Positions 42,318-50,458 of a DNA stretch of 64,000 nt are shown here, piece after piece (within the stretch, counting starts at the first letter, position 1; each line of letters opens with the position of its first letter). The position numbers and the translations under genes are program-made. The stretch comes from Vibrio sp. AND4 (GTDB lineage Bacteria > Pseudomonadota > Gammaproteobacteria > Enterobacterales > Vibrionaceae). Under the pieces are notes generated by a model. That model did no database searches. It was given only the letters and a program-made list of their open reading frames with translations, and was not told the DNA's origin. Location of the stretch: positions 496,001 through 560,000 of the forward strand of contig NZ_ABGR01000001.1 of NCBI RefSeq assembly GCF_000171815.1, written 5' to 3'.

Positions 42318-42746
42318 ATGAAAAGATTATTTTTATCGCTAAAAATACTAGTTTTATCATTCCTTGTATTACCAGGAGCACAGGCGTTCGAAGATTCAGA
42401 GCTGCCTCTTTTGCATCAACAGCTCTTAGGAACTTGGAAATTAGTACAGATCAATAATCAGCCGTCACTGTATCAACCTAACCTTCGTATCACTCAAGAT
42501 AATATCTCAGGTAATACAGGTTGTAATAATTTCTTTGCGTCTATTGTTTGGTTAGACCAAGGTGTTTGGGAAATTACTCCAGTGCTCACTACGAGAAAAG
42601 GCTGCAAGAATCCTGACCTGCAAATGCATGAGAGAAATGTCTTAAAGACTTTGGTGACAGGAGCAGGAATTGAATTTGATGAAGCTTCAGATCGATTGAC
42701 GTTAGAGGTTGATGATCATTCGCTGACTTATCAAAAAGAGTCCTAG
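42318..42746 (+). CDS. META-domain (HslJ-like) periplasmic protein
   Basis: 142 residues with a signal peptide (MKRLFLSLKILVLSFLVLPG then AQAFED). Domain signature: LLGTWKLVQINNQP, ISGNTGCNNFFASI, TRKGCKNPDLQMHERNVLKTL. META/HslJ domains occur in heat-induced outer-membrane-associated proteins; no enzyme activity is known. It is the last gene before the prophage integrase and probably belongs to the chromosome or array edge. Confidence 0.82.
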   Translation: MKRLFLSLKILVLSFLVLPGAQAFEDSELPLLHQQLLGTWKLVQINNQPSLYQPNLRITQDNISGNTGCNNFFASIVWLDQGVWEITPVLTTRKGCKNPDLQMHERNVLKTLVTGAGIEFDEASDRLTLEVDDHSLTYQKES

Positions 42747-42824
42747 TATCACTTAAAGAAAGGTGAGCCCCTATGGGGGGCTATTGAGCAGTGTAAATAG
42801 CAACAACGATGGTAGAGCTCATAG

Positions 42825-42850
42825 AAAAGCCTCGTATTCGCGAGGCTTTT
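42825..42850. terminator. Bidirectional terminator at the prophage edge
   Basis: AAAAGCCTCG-tattcg-CGAGGCTTTT, a perfect 10-bp stem with A/T tails on both sides, directly after the integrase stop. The left attachment site should be close, but the right end of the prophage is outside the window so it cannot be defined. Confidence 0.85.
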
Positions 42851-42852
42851 CT

Positions 42853-44076
42853 CTACTTAGAACATACTCCCTTCAACGCCTCCCAAGCCTTTTCGCTTTC
42901 AGACGCATTTTTGTTCTTCATCCACTTGCCATAGACACTAGCGATCATCAAAAAATTACTGTGTCCCATTTGCTGCGCTAGGTACGCAATGTTCACGTTC
43001 GCGTAGCTCAACATCCACGAAGCGTACGTGTGGCGCAGCTGGTAAACATTGCGGTAAGGAATGCCGGCACGAATACAAATATTCCTCCACATCTTATTAG
43101 GTGCCGTCTTACTAAAATAATCATAAGGCGTTTTAGCATTAAGGTTTTCAGTCGCCTTTGGGTTGAACACAAAGCGGATGTTATCTAAGCGAATCGTTTT
43201 ATCGGCTAGCTCAACCTCATGCTCTTTTTGAGGATAGTGTGAGCTCAACTTCTTCTGCGCTTGCAAAGCCTCCAGTGCAGGAGGCATCAAATCGACAGTT
43301 CGTTCACGATCCGTTTTTGGTGTTTTCAACCCGCGAGATTCAAACGTTGCTCTGCGAATCGTCAGTACCTTGTTCTCAAAATCGACATCTTCCCAGGCTA
43401 ACCCACAAATCTCACCCGTTCTCAGACCCGTGTAAGCGAGTAGGGTGATCATGTTTTTGTGTTGCTCTTGCATACAGGCATCAAGGGCTTTGTTTATCTC
43501 ATCAATCGTGAATGGATTAATGTTACGTTCGGGTGTTTTAACACTTGGCATAAACTCCGAAAAGTTGCGATCGACATAACCCATTTTATGCAGCCAGCCA
43601 AAGAACGTATTGATGGCACGAAAATATGTGTTCAATGTTCTCGCGCCACGGCCTTTTATCAGTAGAGCGCGAAGCTCAGAAACCGATTCAGGGCTGAGTG
43701 TGCTGCAGCTCCGGTTAGCTCCATACGCGTTCTTAGTAATCTTAAACAAAGAGACGTACTTCTTGTATGTTGATGAGCGTAAGTCAGCCTGTTTCAGTTG
43801 TAGGTATTTATCGACCATTTCCCCAAACGTTCTAGATTGCGATTGCTCTGTTGCGTAAGGTGAATCAGGGAAGTGAGCCGCATAACGAAAAATACCAATC
43901 TTGATTTCATACATGATGGTTTCGCGTTTTTGTGCGGCAAACCTGACGTTCTGCTTGGTGGGAGAAAGGCCAAGAGTTTCACGACGTCTTTTGCCTTTAT
44001 AAACAAAGTCGAGCCGTAAAGACTTACCATGGATCTCCACACCAGCAGGAAGTTTTACATTTTGGCTCGGTGCCAT
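42853..44076 (-). CDS. Prophage tyrosine integrase
   Basis: Site-specific recombinase of 407 residues from the ATG at 44076 (MAPSQNVKLPAGVEIHG; GAGGAA 8 bases upstream; a second ATG at 44085). An N-terminal Arm-DNA-binding segment is followed by a SAM-like core-binding domain (MVDKYLQLKQADLRSSTYKK) and the catalytic domain: Arg in YTGLRTGEICGLAWEDV, QLRHTYASWML (Box II, the first His being Tyr here), MGHSN and the nucleophile Tyr in ASVYGKWM. Its start overlaps the end of the excisionase gene, as in many lambdoid phages. It is a phage integrase, not IntI: the IntI-specific insert is absent. Confidence 0.92.
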   Translation of the reverse strand: MAPSQNVKLPAGVEIHGKSLRLDFVYKGKRRRETLGLSPTKQNVRFAAQKRETIMYEIKIGIFRYAAHFPDSPYATEQSQSRTFGEMVDKYLQLKQADLRSSTYKKYVSLFKITKNAYGANRSCSTLSPESVSELRALLIKGRGARTLNTYFRAINTFFGWLHKMGYVDRNFSEFMPSVKTPERNINPFTIDEINKALDACMQEQHKNMITLLAYTGLRTGEICGLAWEDVDFENKVLTIRRATFESRGLKTPKTDRERTVDLMPPALEALQAQKKLSSHYPQKEHEVELADKTIRLDNIRFVFNPKATENLNAKTPYDYFSKTAPNKMWRNICIRAGIPYRNVYQLRHTYASWMLSYANVNIAYLAQQMGHSNFLMIASVYGKWMKNKNASESEKAWEALKGVCSK

Positions 44077-44258
44077 CGGTTCCATTCCTCAGTGTCTACC
44101 ATCCATGTGCCGTTGATCTTACTCATCACAGTTGAAGGGTAGATCCCCTCGTTGGCTTTCTCGCGCAGTGTTTTGGTGCTTAGCCCGATAAGATCGGATG
44201 CTTGTTTTAGAGTCACGATGGATATTTTTGCAAGTTTAGGGTTTTGTGGGCGAATCAT
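44055..44258 (-). CDS. Excisionase / AlpA-like DNA-binding protein
   Basis: 67 residues with a MerR/AlpA-like winged helix: VTLKQASDLIGLSTKTLREK, then INGTWMVDTEEWNRW. Directly upstream of, and overlapping, the integrase gene, which is the usual place for a directionality factor. Small, basic and cytoplasmic. Whether it promotes excision is inferred from context. Confidence 0.8.
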   Translation of the reverse strand: MIRPQNPKLAKISIVTLKQASDLIGLSTKTLREKANEGIYPSTVMSKINGTWMVDTEEWNRWHRAKM

Positions 44259-44317
44259 ACTTGAACCTCGCTTTAAGAAGGTGATTGAATGTAATCCCCT
44301 GAATTACAGAGGAAGAA

Positions 44318-44503
44318 CTAGCACTCATCCAAAAAGTTTTCGGGTTGACGAGTGATTTTAAGCTGTACTTGAATTCGGTCTTTCCCCGATAGCAGTGTGC
44401 CCAATAGCACCTCATTATCGGGATGGTTACCTTCAAACATTTCAACTAACAACTGCTCTATGTAATCGGGAGCCTCAGCTGCGACAATTTGTGCCTCACT
44501 CAT
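44318..44503 (-). CDS. Small phage early protein
   Basis: 61 residues from the ATG at 44503 (MSEAQIVAAEAPDYIEQLLV), with GGGGAG upstream. Acidic, no recognised family. Its start overlaps the end of a 28-codon gene, so the two are translationally coupled in the leftward early operon. Confidence 0.65.
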   Translation of the reverse strand: MSEAQIVAAEAPDYIEQLLVEMFEGNHPDNEVLLGTLLSGKDRIQVQLKITRQPENFLDEC

Positions 44504-44582
44504 TGTCACTCCCCTTGTTGGACAAAGTGTAAATTCCATAAAAAATCACACAGACAAGTGCATAAACCGCAGCAGCTATCAT
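44496..44582 (-). CDS. 28-residue membrane micro-protein
   Basis: MIAAAVYALVCVIFYGIYTL then SNKGSDNE: one membrane helix with a short polar tail. AAAGGAG lies 7 bases before the ATG. Its start overlaps the stop of the upstream 126-residue gene and its stop overlaps the next ATG, so it fits tightly in the operon. Too short for standard gene callers. Small phage membrane peptides often modulate host physiology or act against other phages; no function is shown. Confidence 0.6.
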   Translation of the reverse strand: MIAAAVYALVCVIFYGIYTLSNKGSDNE

Positions 44583-44959
44583 GATTGAACTCCTTTTTCA
44601 GCCGGCATAATTCGCACTCGGTTTGTGGTGTGCCAACACATGGCATCACCATAGAACAAACCACCTTCGCGAAACTTGGCGCATCCTTGTGGTAGCTGTG
44701 CACCACACTTACCGCAGCAACCCAAATCACGTTCAATCTTTGGAATCTCGGCATGAACACGATGAATAAGTGACTGCAAAGATTCAATTTGGGTGTAGGG
44801 CTCGCTTGGGTAAGCGAAAAACTGGCAAATATCATCAAGCTTTGTTGCCTCATTGGGTGACAACGTCACTCGAATGTCGTTATGACCATTGGCCTTACGT
44901 TTGTCCCTTAGCCGTTTGGCTCGAATTGCCGCTAGTTTGCGCTTGCGTATATCACTCAT
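44579..44959 (-). CDS. Phage protein with basic head and Cys-rich tail
   Basis: 126 residues. A very basic N-terminus (RKRKLAAIRAKRLRDKRKAN) is followed by a ribbon-helix-helix-like segment (DIRVTLSPNEATKLDDIC) and a C-terminal CCGKCGAQLPQGCAKF zinc-like motif. Similar proteins occur in early regions of Vibrio and enterobacterial prophages. Likely DNA-binding; function unknown. Overlaps its neighbours by 4 bases on each side. Confidence 0.7.
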   Translation of the reverse strand: MSDIRKRKLAAIRAKRLRDKRKANGHNDIRVTLSPNEATKLDDICQFFAYPSEPYTQIESLQSLIHRVHAEIPKIERDLGCCGKCGAQLPQGCAKFREGGLFYGDAMCWHTTNRVRIMPAEKGVQS

Positions 44960-45210
44960 TTCTTCACCTTACGTTTGCGAGACGCAGCGGTCTTTTTCAT
45001 GGGAGCAAGTAACTGGCGAGCTTTGGCCAAACAGAAGTCGAAACTCTTTCCATCGCGGCCACCGAAAGAGGCGGTGGTTCGGTAGGATTCAATAGCGAAG
45101 TCACATGCGCGATCTGCTTCGCTCTGTTCGTAGCCTTCACCACGTAATATTTGATGAATGTTCTTATGGATAAACTCTTCTTGAGAGTTCCGATGTAGGG
45201 AAGTCTTCAT
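44956..45210 (-). CDS. Hypothetical phage early protein
   Basis: 84 residues from the ATG at 45210 (MKTSLHRNSQEEFIHKNIHQ), with AAAGGAAC upstream; a longer frame to 45249 lacks support. Helical with a very basic end (KKTAASRKRKVKK). Overlaps the next gene by 4 bases. The initiation region (ACTTTGTGTAATG) is shared with the 48325 gene and with two leader copies at 45321 and 46197. Confidence 0.65.
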   Translation of the reverse strand: MKTSLHRNSQEEFIHKNIHQILRGEGYEQSEADRACDFAIESYRTTASFGGRDGKSFDFCLAKARQLLAPMKKTAASRKRKVKK

Positions 45211-45320
45211 TACACAAAGTTCCTTTGGTTTCTGGGTGAAACCTGGCAATCAGTCTAAGTACTTGAAATTGGTGGTCAGCCAGATATATACTGATTGCGA
45301 GGCTTGGTTATTACTTAAGT

Positions 45321-45377
45321 CTCATTGCACAAAGTAAGCCCTTATTGGTTTGGTCACCGATAAGGGTTTTCTCTTTT
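45321..45377. repeat. Prophage direct repeat 1 with hairpin
   Basis: CATTGCACAAAGTAAGCCC, then CCCTTATTGGT-ttggtc-ACCGATAAGGG (11-bp stem) and TTTTCTCTTTTT. Almost identical to 46197-46255. As written it is a plus-strand terminator lying between minus-strand genes. Confidence 0.75.
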
Positions 45378-46159
45378 TAGTCGCACGCCCAATAGTAGCT
45401 AGTATCAATATCCATGTAGTAAGCGGATATTTCTTCGCCTGCACCAAGATCCATCACTTGTTCGTTGATATCACCAAAATCAATCACACTTCCTGTGGCA
45501 TACATTCGAAATAAGAAAGACTCAAAGTCATGTCTATAGGTTGATACTTTCGCTTTACTGTCGTTACCTTGGTATCCAATATCAAAGCCAACCACTTTTC
45601 GAGTTTTCCTCTCAATTTTTATCGAGCTTTTGCAGTCGTCGAACAACTTGTCTCCAGAGCAAAAGACGGCAGAACTCTCAGCCTCTTCATCGAACCCAAT
45701 ATGTATGTGGTCAGAGTCCCAACTGTAATCTTTACGTTTGAAGCAAATAGCAAACCTTCCTGAATGGTCAGACTGATAGTCGGTAATCCCATCTTTCAAC
45801 TTGGTTATCAAGTCATCAAATTGAACCGTTTCACCTGCAGTAGGGCATATCTCATTAATCAGAGAATCGATTTGGTTTATTGCCGGACCTTCCATGTGTT
45901 TATTAAAGCGTTCACGAATAGTTGTGGTGATATAGTGGTTATATTCCGTGATGCCTAAGTTGTTCATGTCGAGTTTCAGTTGCTCTTTCAACGCGCCTTC
46001 AAATGCCTTTCCAAAGTCCGAATAGCAGCGGAAAAAGTCGGTAAGCTGACTCGTGATAGTCGATTCAATTTTTTTCTCAATGGCTTCCTGTAGCTCAGAT
46101 GAAGCGAGGGTGTTTTTAACTGCATTCGTTGCGATTTGTTCGATGTTTAACATGGTCAT
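45377..46159 (-). CDS. Hypothetical phage protein
   Basis: 260 residues, no recognised family. The first 100 residues are helical (IEQIATNAVKNTLASSELQE), the rest beta-rich with HIHIGFDEEAESSAVFC. Soluble and acidic. Each side carries a copy of the direct repeat, so the gene is framed by duplicated regulatory DNA and may be a later insertion (moron) in the leftward operon. Confidence 0.65.
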   Translation of the reverse strand: MTMLNIEQIATNAVKNTLASSELQEAIEKKIESTITSQLTDFFRCYSDFGKAFEGALKEQLKLDMNNLGITEYNHYITTTIRERFNKHMEGPAINQIDSLINEICPTAGETVQFDDLITKLKDGITDYQSDHSGRFAICFKRKDYSWDSDHIHIGFDEEAESSAVFCSGDKLFDDCKSSIKIERKTRKVVGFDIGYQGNDSKAKVSTYRHDFESFLFRMYATGSVIDFGDINEQVMDLGAGEEISAYYMDIDTSYYWACD

Positions 46160-46196
46160 TCCTTATAGGTGAAAGGGTGGTTAGCCCTAGGTAACG

Positions 46197-46255
46197 TCTC
46201 ATTGCACAAGTAAGCCCTTATTGGTTTGGTCACCGATAGGGGTTTTCTCTTTTCT
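46197..46255. repeat. Prophage direct repeat 2 with hairpin
   Basis: Second copy of the 45321 repeat, with the same AAGCCCTTATTGGTTTGGTC core and T-rich end; it differs by a missing A and a G for A in the stem. Confidence 0.75.
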
Positions 46256-46262
46256 GAGCCTT

Positions 46263-46526
46263 TCAAAATCTCATTTCATTCAACTTACTGCTCAATTGGT
46301 CAGAAAGAGCGTTGAACTGGCGGATGGTTTGAGCGTCTTCTGTTCCTACGCTTACTTCCAAGTTTTTACACTTATCGCTTAGATTGATGAGCTGCGTTAG
46401 CTCGTCATAAAGCGGGTCATTTTTCGGCATATTGGCTAACAAGTGTTGAAAGCTCGTTCTATGCAATTGAATGGCTTTCGAGCCTTCCAGAGTTTTGCTG
46501 AGATTTTCGATGTTTAAGTGTTCCAT
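46263..46526 (-). CDS. Small phage early protein
   Basis: 87 residues, MEHLNIENLSKTLEGSKAIQ start, all-helical and acidic. First gene of the leftward operon; its promoter region (46530-46610) carries the same AAAGTACGTTTT operator-like sequence found by the repressor/Cro promoters. No family recognised. Confidence 0.65.
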   Translation of the reverse strand: MEHLNIENLSKTLEGSKAIQLHRTSFQHLLANMPKNDPLYDELTQLINLSDKCKNLEVSVGTEDAQTIRQFNALSDQLSSKLNEMRF

Positions 46527-46545
46527 ACATTTTTACCGTAGTTGC

Positions 46546-46594
46546 GAAGTACATTTAAGGTACAAAATAAAAATGTATGTGTAAAGTACGTTTT
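46546..46594. promoter_or_regulatory. Repressor operator candidates, leftward operon
   Basis: GAAGTACATTTAAGGTAC (46546-46563) and AAAGTACGTTTTTGGTA (46583-46599). The 12-mer AAAGTACGTTTT recurs exactly at 47407-47418 between the repressor and Cro-like genes. Confidence 0.55.
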
Positions 46595-46672
46595 TGGTAT
46601 TTTTTTAATTGGAATGAATTTTAGATATAAAAAAAGCCGCTGATTAGCGGCTTGTAGAGGTGCGTTTTAGGA

Positions 46673-47335
46673 TTACAAATCCATAATGATTTGCTTAACA
46701 TATCCGACTATTCGGCAGTTACCATTGATTGGAATAGGGTCGTATTTGGGGTTCAACGGTACTAAGAATTTCTGAGGGCCGTCGATCTCTAACTTCTTTA
46801 TCGTCGCTTGTGGTGCGTCGTTTAATGTTGCGACCACAATCTTACCATTGTCTGGGCAGTTGCAAGGTTCGACTACAACAATTGAGCCTGCAGGGATAGA
46901 AGGTGAACCGTGAGGGTTAGTCATCGAGTTACCAGTAACTCTCATAGCAAACGCGTCATCACTGATGTTACTTGAGGTAATTTGCCACTCAATATCATCA
47001 TCCAGAGCCGCTCTAGTATCAACGCTTCCCCAAGTACCTGCTTGGACTTCACTAAGAATTGGAACCTGTTTCGTTCTAGTTGTGTAGCTTACAGAACTGA
47101 TGTCTGAACTAGGTGTTTTCTCTCGGTCTACATCCAACCAGCCCTCTGGTTTTTCAAAGCACTGTTCAATGTGTCTTGCCATCTTTGGACCAATCTCAGT
47201 TGTCGGTCGTTTACCCATAAAGCGGCTTACTTGGGTAGTAGAACGATCGATTTTATCTGAAAAGGCAGCATTACCACCAATGGCTTTAGCTAGGGCTCGA
47301 GCATTTTCTCTTCTGATGCTTTCTGAGGTCTTCAT
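46673..47335 (-). CDS. Phage CI-type repressor (S24 peptidase)
   Basis: 220 residues. The N-terminus is a helix-turn-helix (NAAFSDKIDRSTTQVSRFMG); the C-terminal LexA/S24 domain has the Ala-Gly cleavage site in VQAGTWG (near residue 100), the nucleophile Ser in VTGNSMTNPHG and the Lys in ATIKKLE. So it should be self-cleaving under RecA activation and hold the prophage dormant. Divergent from the YdaS-type Cro gene across an operator region. The typical layout of an SOS-inducible lambdoid prophage. Confidence 0.9.
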   Translation of the reverse strand: MKTSESIRRENARALAKAIGGNAAFSDKIDRSTTQVSRFMGKRPTTEIGPKMARHIEQCFEKPEGWLDVDREKTPSSDISSVSYTTRTKQVPILSEVQAGTWGSVDTRAALDDDIEWQITSSNISDDAFAMRVTGNSMTNPHGSPSIPAGSIVVVEPCNCPDNGKIVVATLNDAPQATIKKLEIDGPQKFLVPLNPKYDPIPINGNCRIVGYVKQIIMDL

Positions 47336-47390
47336 AATCCTTGAATCAACAGTCTGTAGTTAATCTTACAACTTTAAATCATGTATAAAA

Positions 47391-47418
47391 AAAGTACATG
47401 ATGTTGAAAGTACGTTTT
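47391..47418. promoter_or_regulatory. Central operator candidates between repressor and Cro-like gene
   Basis: AAAGTACATG (47391-47400) and AAAGTACGTTTT (47407-47418), spaced 16 bases. These lie in the divergent promoter region and match the leftward operator. Confidence 0.6.
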
Positions 47419-47451
47419 GTTTTATGTATCTTGTATCTCGGAGGTACGCAA

Positions 47452-47646
47452 ATGTACAAGAAATATTGGCGTCAGTTACCTGATGTGAAAAAGGCAGAGA
47501 TGGCCGTCAAGCTAAAAACGAGCACTGAATACCTACGTTTAGTGATCACGGGGCATAAAGTCCCAGGAGCAGCACTAGCTAAAAATCTGCACGACTTAAC
47601 ACACGGTGAAGTCGATAAACACAAGCTAAGGCCAGACATTTTTTAG
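47452..47646 (+). CDS. ydaS: YdaS-like Cro/antitoxin
   Basis: 64 residues from the ATG at 47452 (MYKKYWRQLPDVKKAEMAVK; GGAGGT 6 bases upstream). The fold is a Cro/YdaS helix-turn-helix (MAVKLKTSTEYLRLVITGHK, then VPGAALAKNLHDLT). Directly followed by a YdaT-like gene, the same order as ydaS-ydaT in the Rac prophage of E. coli, where YdaS acts as a Cro-like repressor. A longer frame from 47398 includes promoter DNA and is rejected. Confidence 0.8.
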   Translation: MYKKYWRQLPDVKKAEMAVKLKTSTEYLRLVITGHKVPGAALAKNLHDLTHGEVDKHKLRPDIF

Positions 47647-47719
47647 ATACATTCTAATAAATATAGGTCACAAAGTATGATCACCAACATTCTGGATAAA
47701 CATCCAGTAAGGAATAACC

Positions 47720-48268
47720 ATGCAACCGAGTTTAAAAAGCGTTATGCATAACGCTGTCGTCGCTTGGCGCAGTGATGCGACCAAAGAACAGATCGCAGAA
47801 TACATCTCACGCCTTTATCACAAGATGAGGATCTACGAAGAGGAAGATTGCCAAAGGGAACACCTGCTCAAAGTGCCGTCAGCGTTGAACAACCCAAACA
47901 ATACGCAAAACCTATTTCGCTATGTGAGTAGAACAAGCACAGAGGCCAAAGCCAACATCATGGATTTGCTGCCCGCCATTATCGCAGCCATGCCGAAAGT
48001 GCGGGCCACTGCAGCGCTCAATCAATTTCTTAACCCGCTTGGGTATTCAGTCGCGGCGATTGGCTCGAACCAAACCATGGCCAACCGCGATCAACTGCTT
48101 GCGGATTTCAGCAAAGAATCTTCAGAAGCACTTCGCTCGATACTGTTGCTTAGTGAGCACGCCACGTCTGACCAACTTCGTGATGCTTACCGAGAGTTAC
48201 AAGAGAGTGCCGGTTCCCACGAACCATTACTCAAATACCTAGAAACACTAATGGCGCAGAAAGGCTGA
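47720..48268 (+). CDS. ydaT: YdaT-like CII-type regulator
   Basis: 182 residues. The block [20 protein letters not shown], then [11 protein letters not shown] matches the YdaT family pattern (NTQKIFRWV ... LLPAIEKAMP). In Rac, YdaT is a CII-like activator that is toxic when overexpressed. Position after the Cro-like gene fits a CII role in the lysis-lysogeny decision. AAGGAA precedes the ATG. The extra C-terminal 50 residues are helical. Confidence 0.78.
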   Translation: MQPSLKSVMHNAVVAWRSDATKEQIAEYISRLYHKMRIYEEEDCQREHLLKVPSALNNPNNTQNLFRYVSRTSTEAKANIMDLLPAIIAAMPKVRATAALNQFLNPLGYSVAAIGSNQTMANRDQLLADFSKESSEALRSILLLSEHATSDQLRDAYRELQESAGSHEPLLKYLETLMAQKG

Positions 48269-48324
48269 CCACCTGAATGCAATTACTAACCACGCTAATC
48301 AGCAAAACAAGAGAACTTTGTGCA

Positions 48325-48456
48325 ATGAGTCTTTCTTATCAAAACTACCACGGCCAAATGCTGTGGGTCGCAAACAACGGCAGTTGTCGTTATGTGGTAT
48401 CACGCAACCAAGCGAAACAAATCCTACAAATCATGAAGGCGAGGGTGCAGTTATGA
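48325..48456 (+). CDS. Small phage protein
   Basis: 43 residues: [20 protein letters not shown] then [17 protein letters not shown]. Its stop overlaps the next ATG (ATGA). The start lies in the recurring ACTTTGTGCAATGAG sequence. No family recognised, but the tight overlap makes it likely real. Confidence 0.5.
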   Translation: MSLSYQNYHGQMLWVANNGSCRYVVSRNQAKQILQIMKARVQL

Positions 48457-48563
48457 AAAACAAGTTAGCCGATCTTAATAACCACCTCTTTGCTCAAATT
48501 GAGCGCCTTTCTGATGAGGACATCACGGGCGATAAATTGAATGAAGAGAGGAAAACCAGATGA
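48453..48563 (+). CDS. Small phage replication-region protein, short form
   Basis: 36 residues: [20 protein letters not shown] then [12 protein letters not shown]. It resembles the start of a 60-70-residue protein common before replication genes in enterobacterial prophages (the [23 protein letters not shown] pattern), but ends early. Overlaps both neighbours by 4 bases (ATGA). Confidence 0.6.
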   Translation: MKNKLADLNNHLFAQIERLSDEDITGDKLNEERKTR

Positions 48564-49453
48564 GTATGATCCTCACCGCCCAAGCTATGCAGCTAAAAGT
48601 CGGCAATGCGACTCGTAAGCTTGTGTTGCTCAAGTTAGCCGACAACGCCAACGACAATGGCGTGTGTTGGCCATCTTATGAATACATCGCCGACATGTGC
48701 GAGATAGACCGTCGAACCGTGATGCGCCACATCAAAACACTGGAGGAAATGGGGTTTGTTTCTGTTCGTACCAGAAAGGGTGAAAAGGGCAATTCGACCA
48801 ACATCTATCAGCTGAATTTGAGGGGTGACATTTTGTCACCCCCTAGTGACACAGGATCACGGGGGGTAGTGTCAGAGGATCACCTACCTAGTGATCCTAT
48901 GTCACCCGGAATCAGTCATAGAACCAGTCAATTAGAACCTATAAAAAATAAACAAAAAGATTCGGGTGAAATTGAATCTTGTTTTAGCCGGCTTTGGGCG
49001 ATGTTCCCAACCAAAAAATCCAAGAAGAACTCGCTAGCAAAATTCAAAAGCATCGTGAAAGCGCAAAGTGAACCTCCCGAGTTATTCACCGACATGCTTT
49101 GTCAGGACATCGAAGCCCGAGTGGCAAGCCGCCAGTTTGGTTTCGACAGGCTTCACCTAACGACCTACTTGAATCAAGAACGATGGAACGACGATCATGA
49201 AATCAATCAATCCAGTATTGCTCAATCAAGCCATGCAGCCACAGGCTCACAAGCAAACCGAGTGGATCAGCACAACGCAGAGCTGCTCGCACGCTACGGA
49301 CACACTGCCGCACCAAGTGGGCAACCAAACCTTGCACCTGAGTGTGGAGGACTGGATCCAAGCGAAGTTTGTGGAGGGCTACGGAGCGAAGTGGGTTTAC
49401 AAGGCGCTACCATCGACCTGGACGCAGGCGATTTCTACAATGTCAGTGGCTGA
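48560..49453 (+). CDS. Phage replication protein, O-like helix-turn-helix
   Basis: 297 residues. Residues 1-100 hold the replication-initiator winged helix ([51 protein letters not shown]), and a second domain ([20 protein letters not shown] ... [11 protein letters not shown]) is the usual origin-protein C-terminal segment ending near residue 214. The remaining 83 residues overlap the P-like gene in another frame, are low-complexity and look unlike the family, so a lost stop codon is likely. The phage origin should lie within this gene. Confidence 0.82.
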   Translation: MSMILTAQAMQLKVGNATRKLVLLKLADNANDNGVCWPSYEYIADMCEIDRRTVMRHIKTLEEMGFVSVRTRKGEKGNSTNIYQLNLRGDILSPPSDTGSRGVVSEDHLPSDPMSPGISHRTSQLEPIKNKQKDSGEIESCFSRLWAMFPTKKSKKNSLAKFKSIVKAQSEPPELFTDMLCQDIEARVASRQFGFDRLHLTTYLNQERWNDDHEINQSSIAQSSHAATGSQANRVDQHNAELLARYGHTAAPSGQPNLAPECGGLDPSEVCGGLRSEVGLQGATIDLDAGDFYNVSG

Positions 49454-49859
49454 AGTTCGCAGAGCTGTGAGCCAAGCCTTGCTAGAAGGGGACGCATGGC
49501 CGCCAAGCTTACCCGAGTTCATCGAGATGGGGCGGGAAGAGTTGATTGATACCGATGAAGCGTTCACCCGAATGCTACGCGGGGAGCCAAGGGGGGACAT
49601 CGAATATTGGGCGTCGCAAGAGGTCGGTTTTATGTGCCGTGGAAAGCTGAGTGAGCGAGAGGCCAGAGCCAAGCACCGCAAAGTGCTGAAGAAGTACGCC
49701 AAAAAAGCCAAAGCAGGATCGTTACCAGCAAGGAACAATCTACGCTTAGCCGATAAAACGAACGTTAAGCCAATCAACGAGATAACAAGGCCAGATCCAA
49801 ACCGTTTTGATAAGAACTCGGTGTTTGCAAGGGTCGCAGCAATGGGAGCAAGGGCATAA
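49197..49859 (+). CDS. Phage replication protein P-like
   Basis: 220 residues, a P-type helicase loader: the family block ALLEGDAWPPSLPEFIEMGR and the C-terminal KKYAKKAKAGSLPARNNLRL are present. It would deliver the host DnaB helicase to the O-bound origin. Its first 85 codons overlap the O-like frame by 257 bases. The start at ATG 49197 is supported by the HEINQ/MKSINP junction position typical of O-P overlaps. Its stop overlaps the next ATG. Confidence 0.8.
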   Translation: MKSINPVLLNQAMQPQAHKQTEWISTTQSCSHATDTLPHQVGNQTLHLSVEDWIQAKFVEGYGAKWVYKALPSTWTQAISTMSVAEVRRAVSQALLEGDAWPPSLPEFIEMGREELIDTDEAFTRMLRGEPRGDIEYWASQEVGFMCRGKLSEREARAKHRKVLKKYAKKAKAGSLPARNNLRLADKTNVKPINEITRPDPNRFDKNSVFARVAAMGARA

Positions 49860-50458
49860 TGCAATTTGAAAAACTACTGGCAAAATTCAACGTAAAGGGG
49901 ATTAACTACGAACCATCGCTCGGTGGCAAAGGGCTCATTTCACAAGAAGAGCAGCTGGCGATCGTCGGCCTAGCGTGGAAGGAATCGCCTGTCGGTTTTT
50001 TAGTGCTGTTTGTTGAATGCCTGCAGGACAAGCCCGCACTCAAGAAGTTATACCAAGCCACCTTGATTGAAGCGAACACCCTGATGGAAACATGGCGCGG
50101 CCCATGCCCAGAAAAAGCACTCCAAGCACTGGTGTCTAGTGCCATTGCAGAGGCGACGCAACAGTTTGGCCAAGTCTGCCCAGAATGTAACGGCAGTGGT
50201 AAATACATTGCCAAGAACCGAGCCAGAAGAACTTGCCCATGCTGCGATGGTGGCCGCATAGGTTGGACCAAAGAAACCCGTTTTGCCTTCTTCTGCCAAA
50301 CCTTACCTGTGACCTTTTCACGTTTTAAGAAGTACGAATCCATTCTAGGTAAGTTGGTAAAATACTTGGTGGATAAACGCAGCGCAGCGGCTCTTGCGGT
50401 GCAGGGCAGGTATGAGCATGAAAAGACTGTCGCCGAGGCGTTAGAAGCTGAGATATGA
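49859..50458 (+). CDS. Putative Q-like late antiterminator
   Basis: 199 residues. A zinc motif of the DnaJ type (CPECNGSGKY ... CPCCDGGRIG, about residues 106-140) followed by a helix-turn-helix-like tail, as in Q antiterminators of several lambdoid phages. Located after the P-like gene, the standard position. The predicted late promoter and terminators on which it should act are 11 kb away (61427), because cargo lies between. Function inferred from motif and position. Confidence 0.72.
   Translation: MQFEKLLAKFNVKGINYEPSLGGKGLISQEEQLAIVGLAWKESPVGFLVLFVECLQDKPALKKLYQATLIEANTLMETWRGPCPEKALQALVSSAIAEATQQFGQVCPECNGSGKYIAKNRARRTCPCCDGGRIGWTKETRFAFFCQTLPVTFSRFKKYESILGKLVKYLVDKRSAAALAVQGRYEHEKTVAEALEAEI

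Noticed and set aside
42750..42852. Left attachment site of the prophage
   Set aside because: The right end is outside the window, so no direct repeat can be matched; no tRNA gene is at the junction.
42853..44076. Possible integron integrase IntI
   Set aside because: The protein has a phage Arm-binding N-terminus, lies next to an excisionase gene and lacks the IntI-specific insert.
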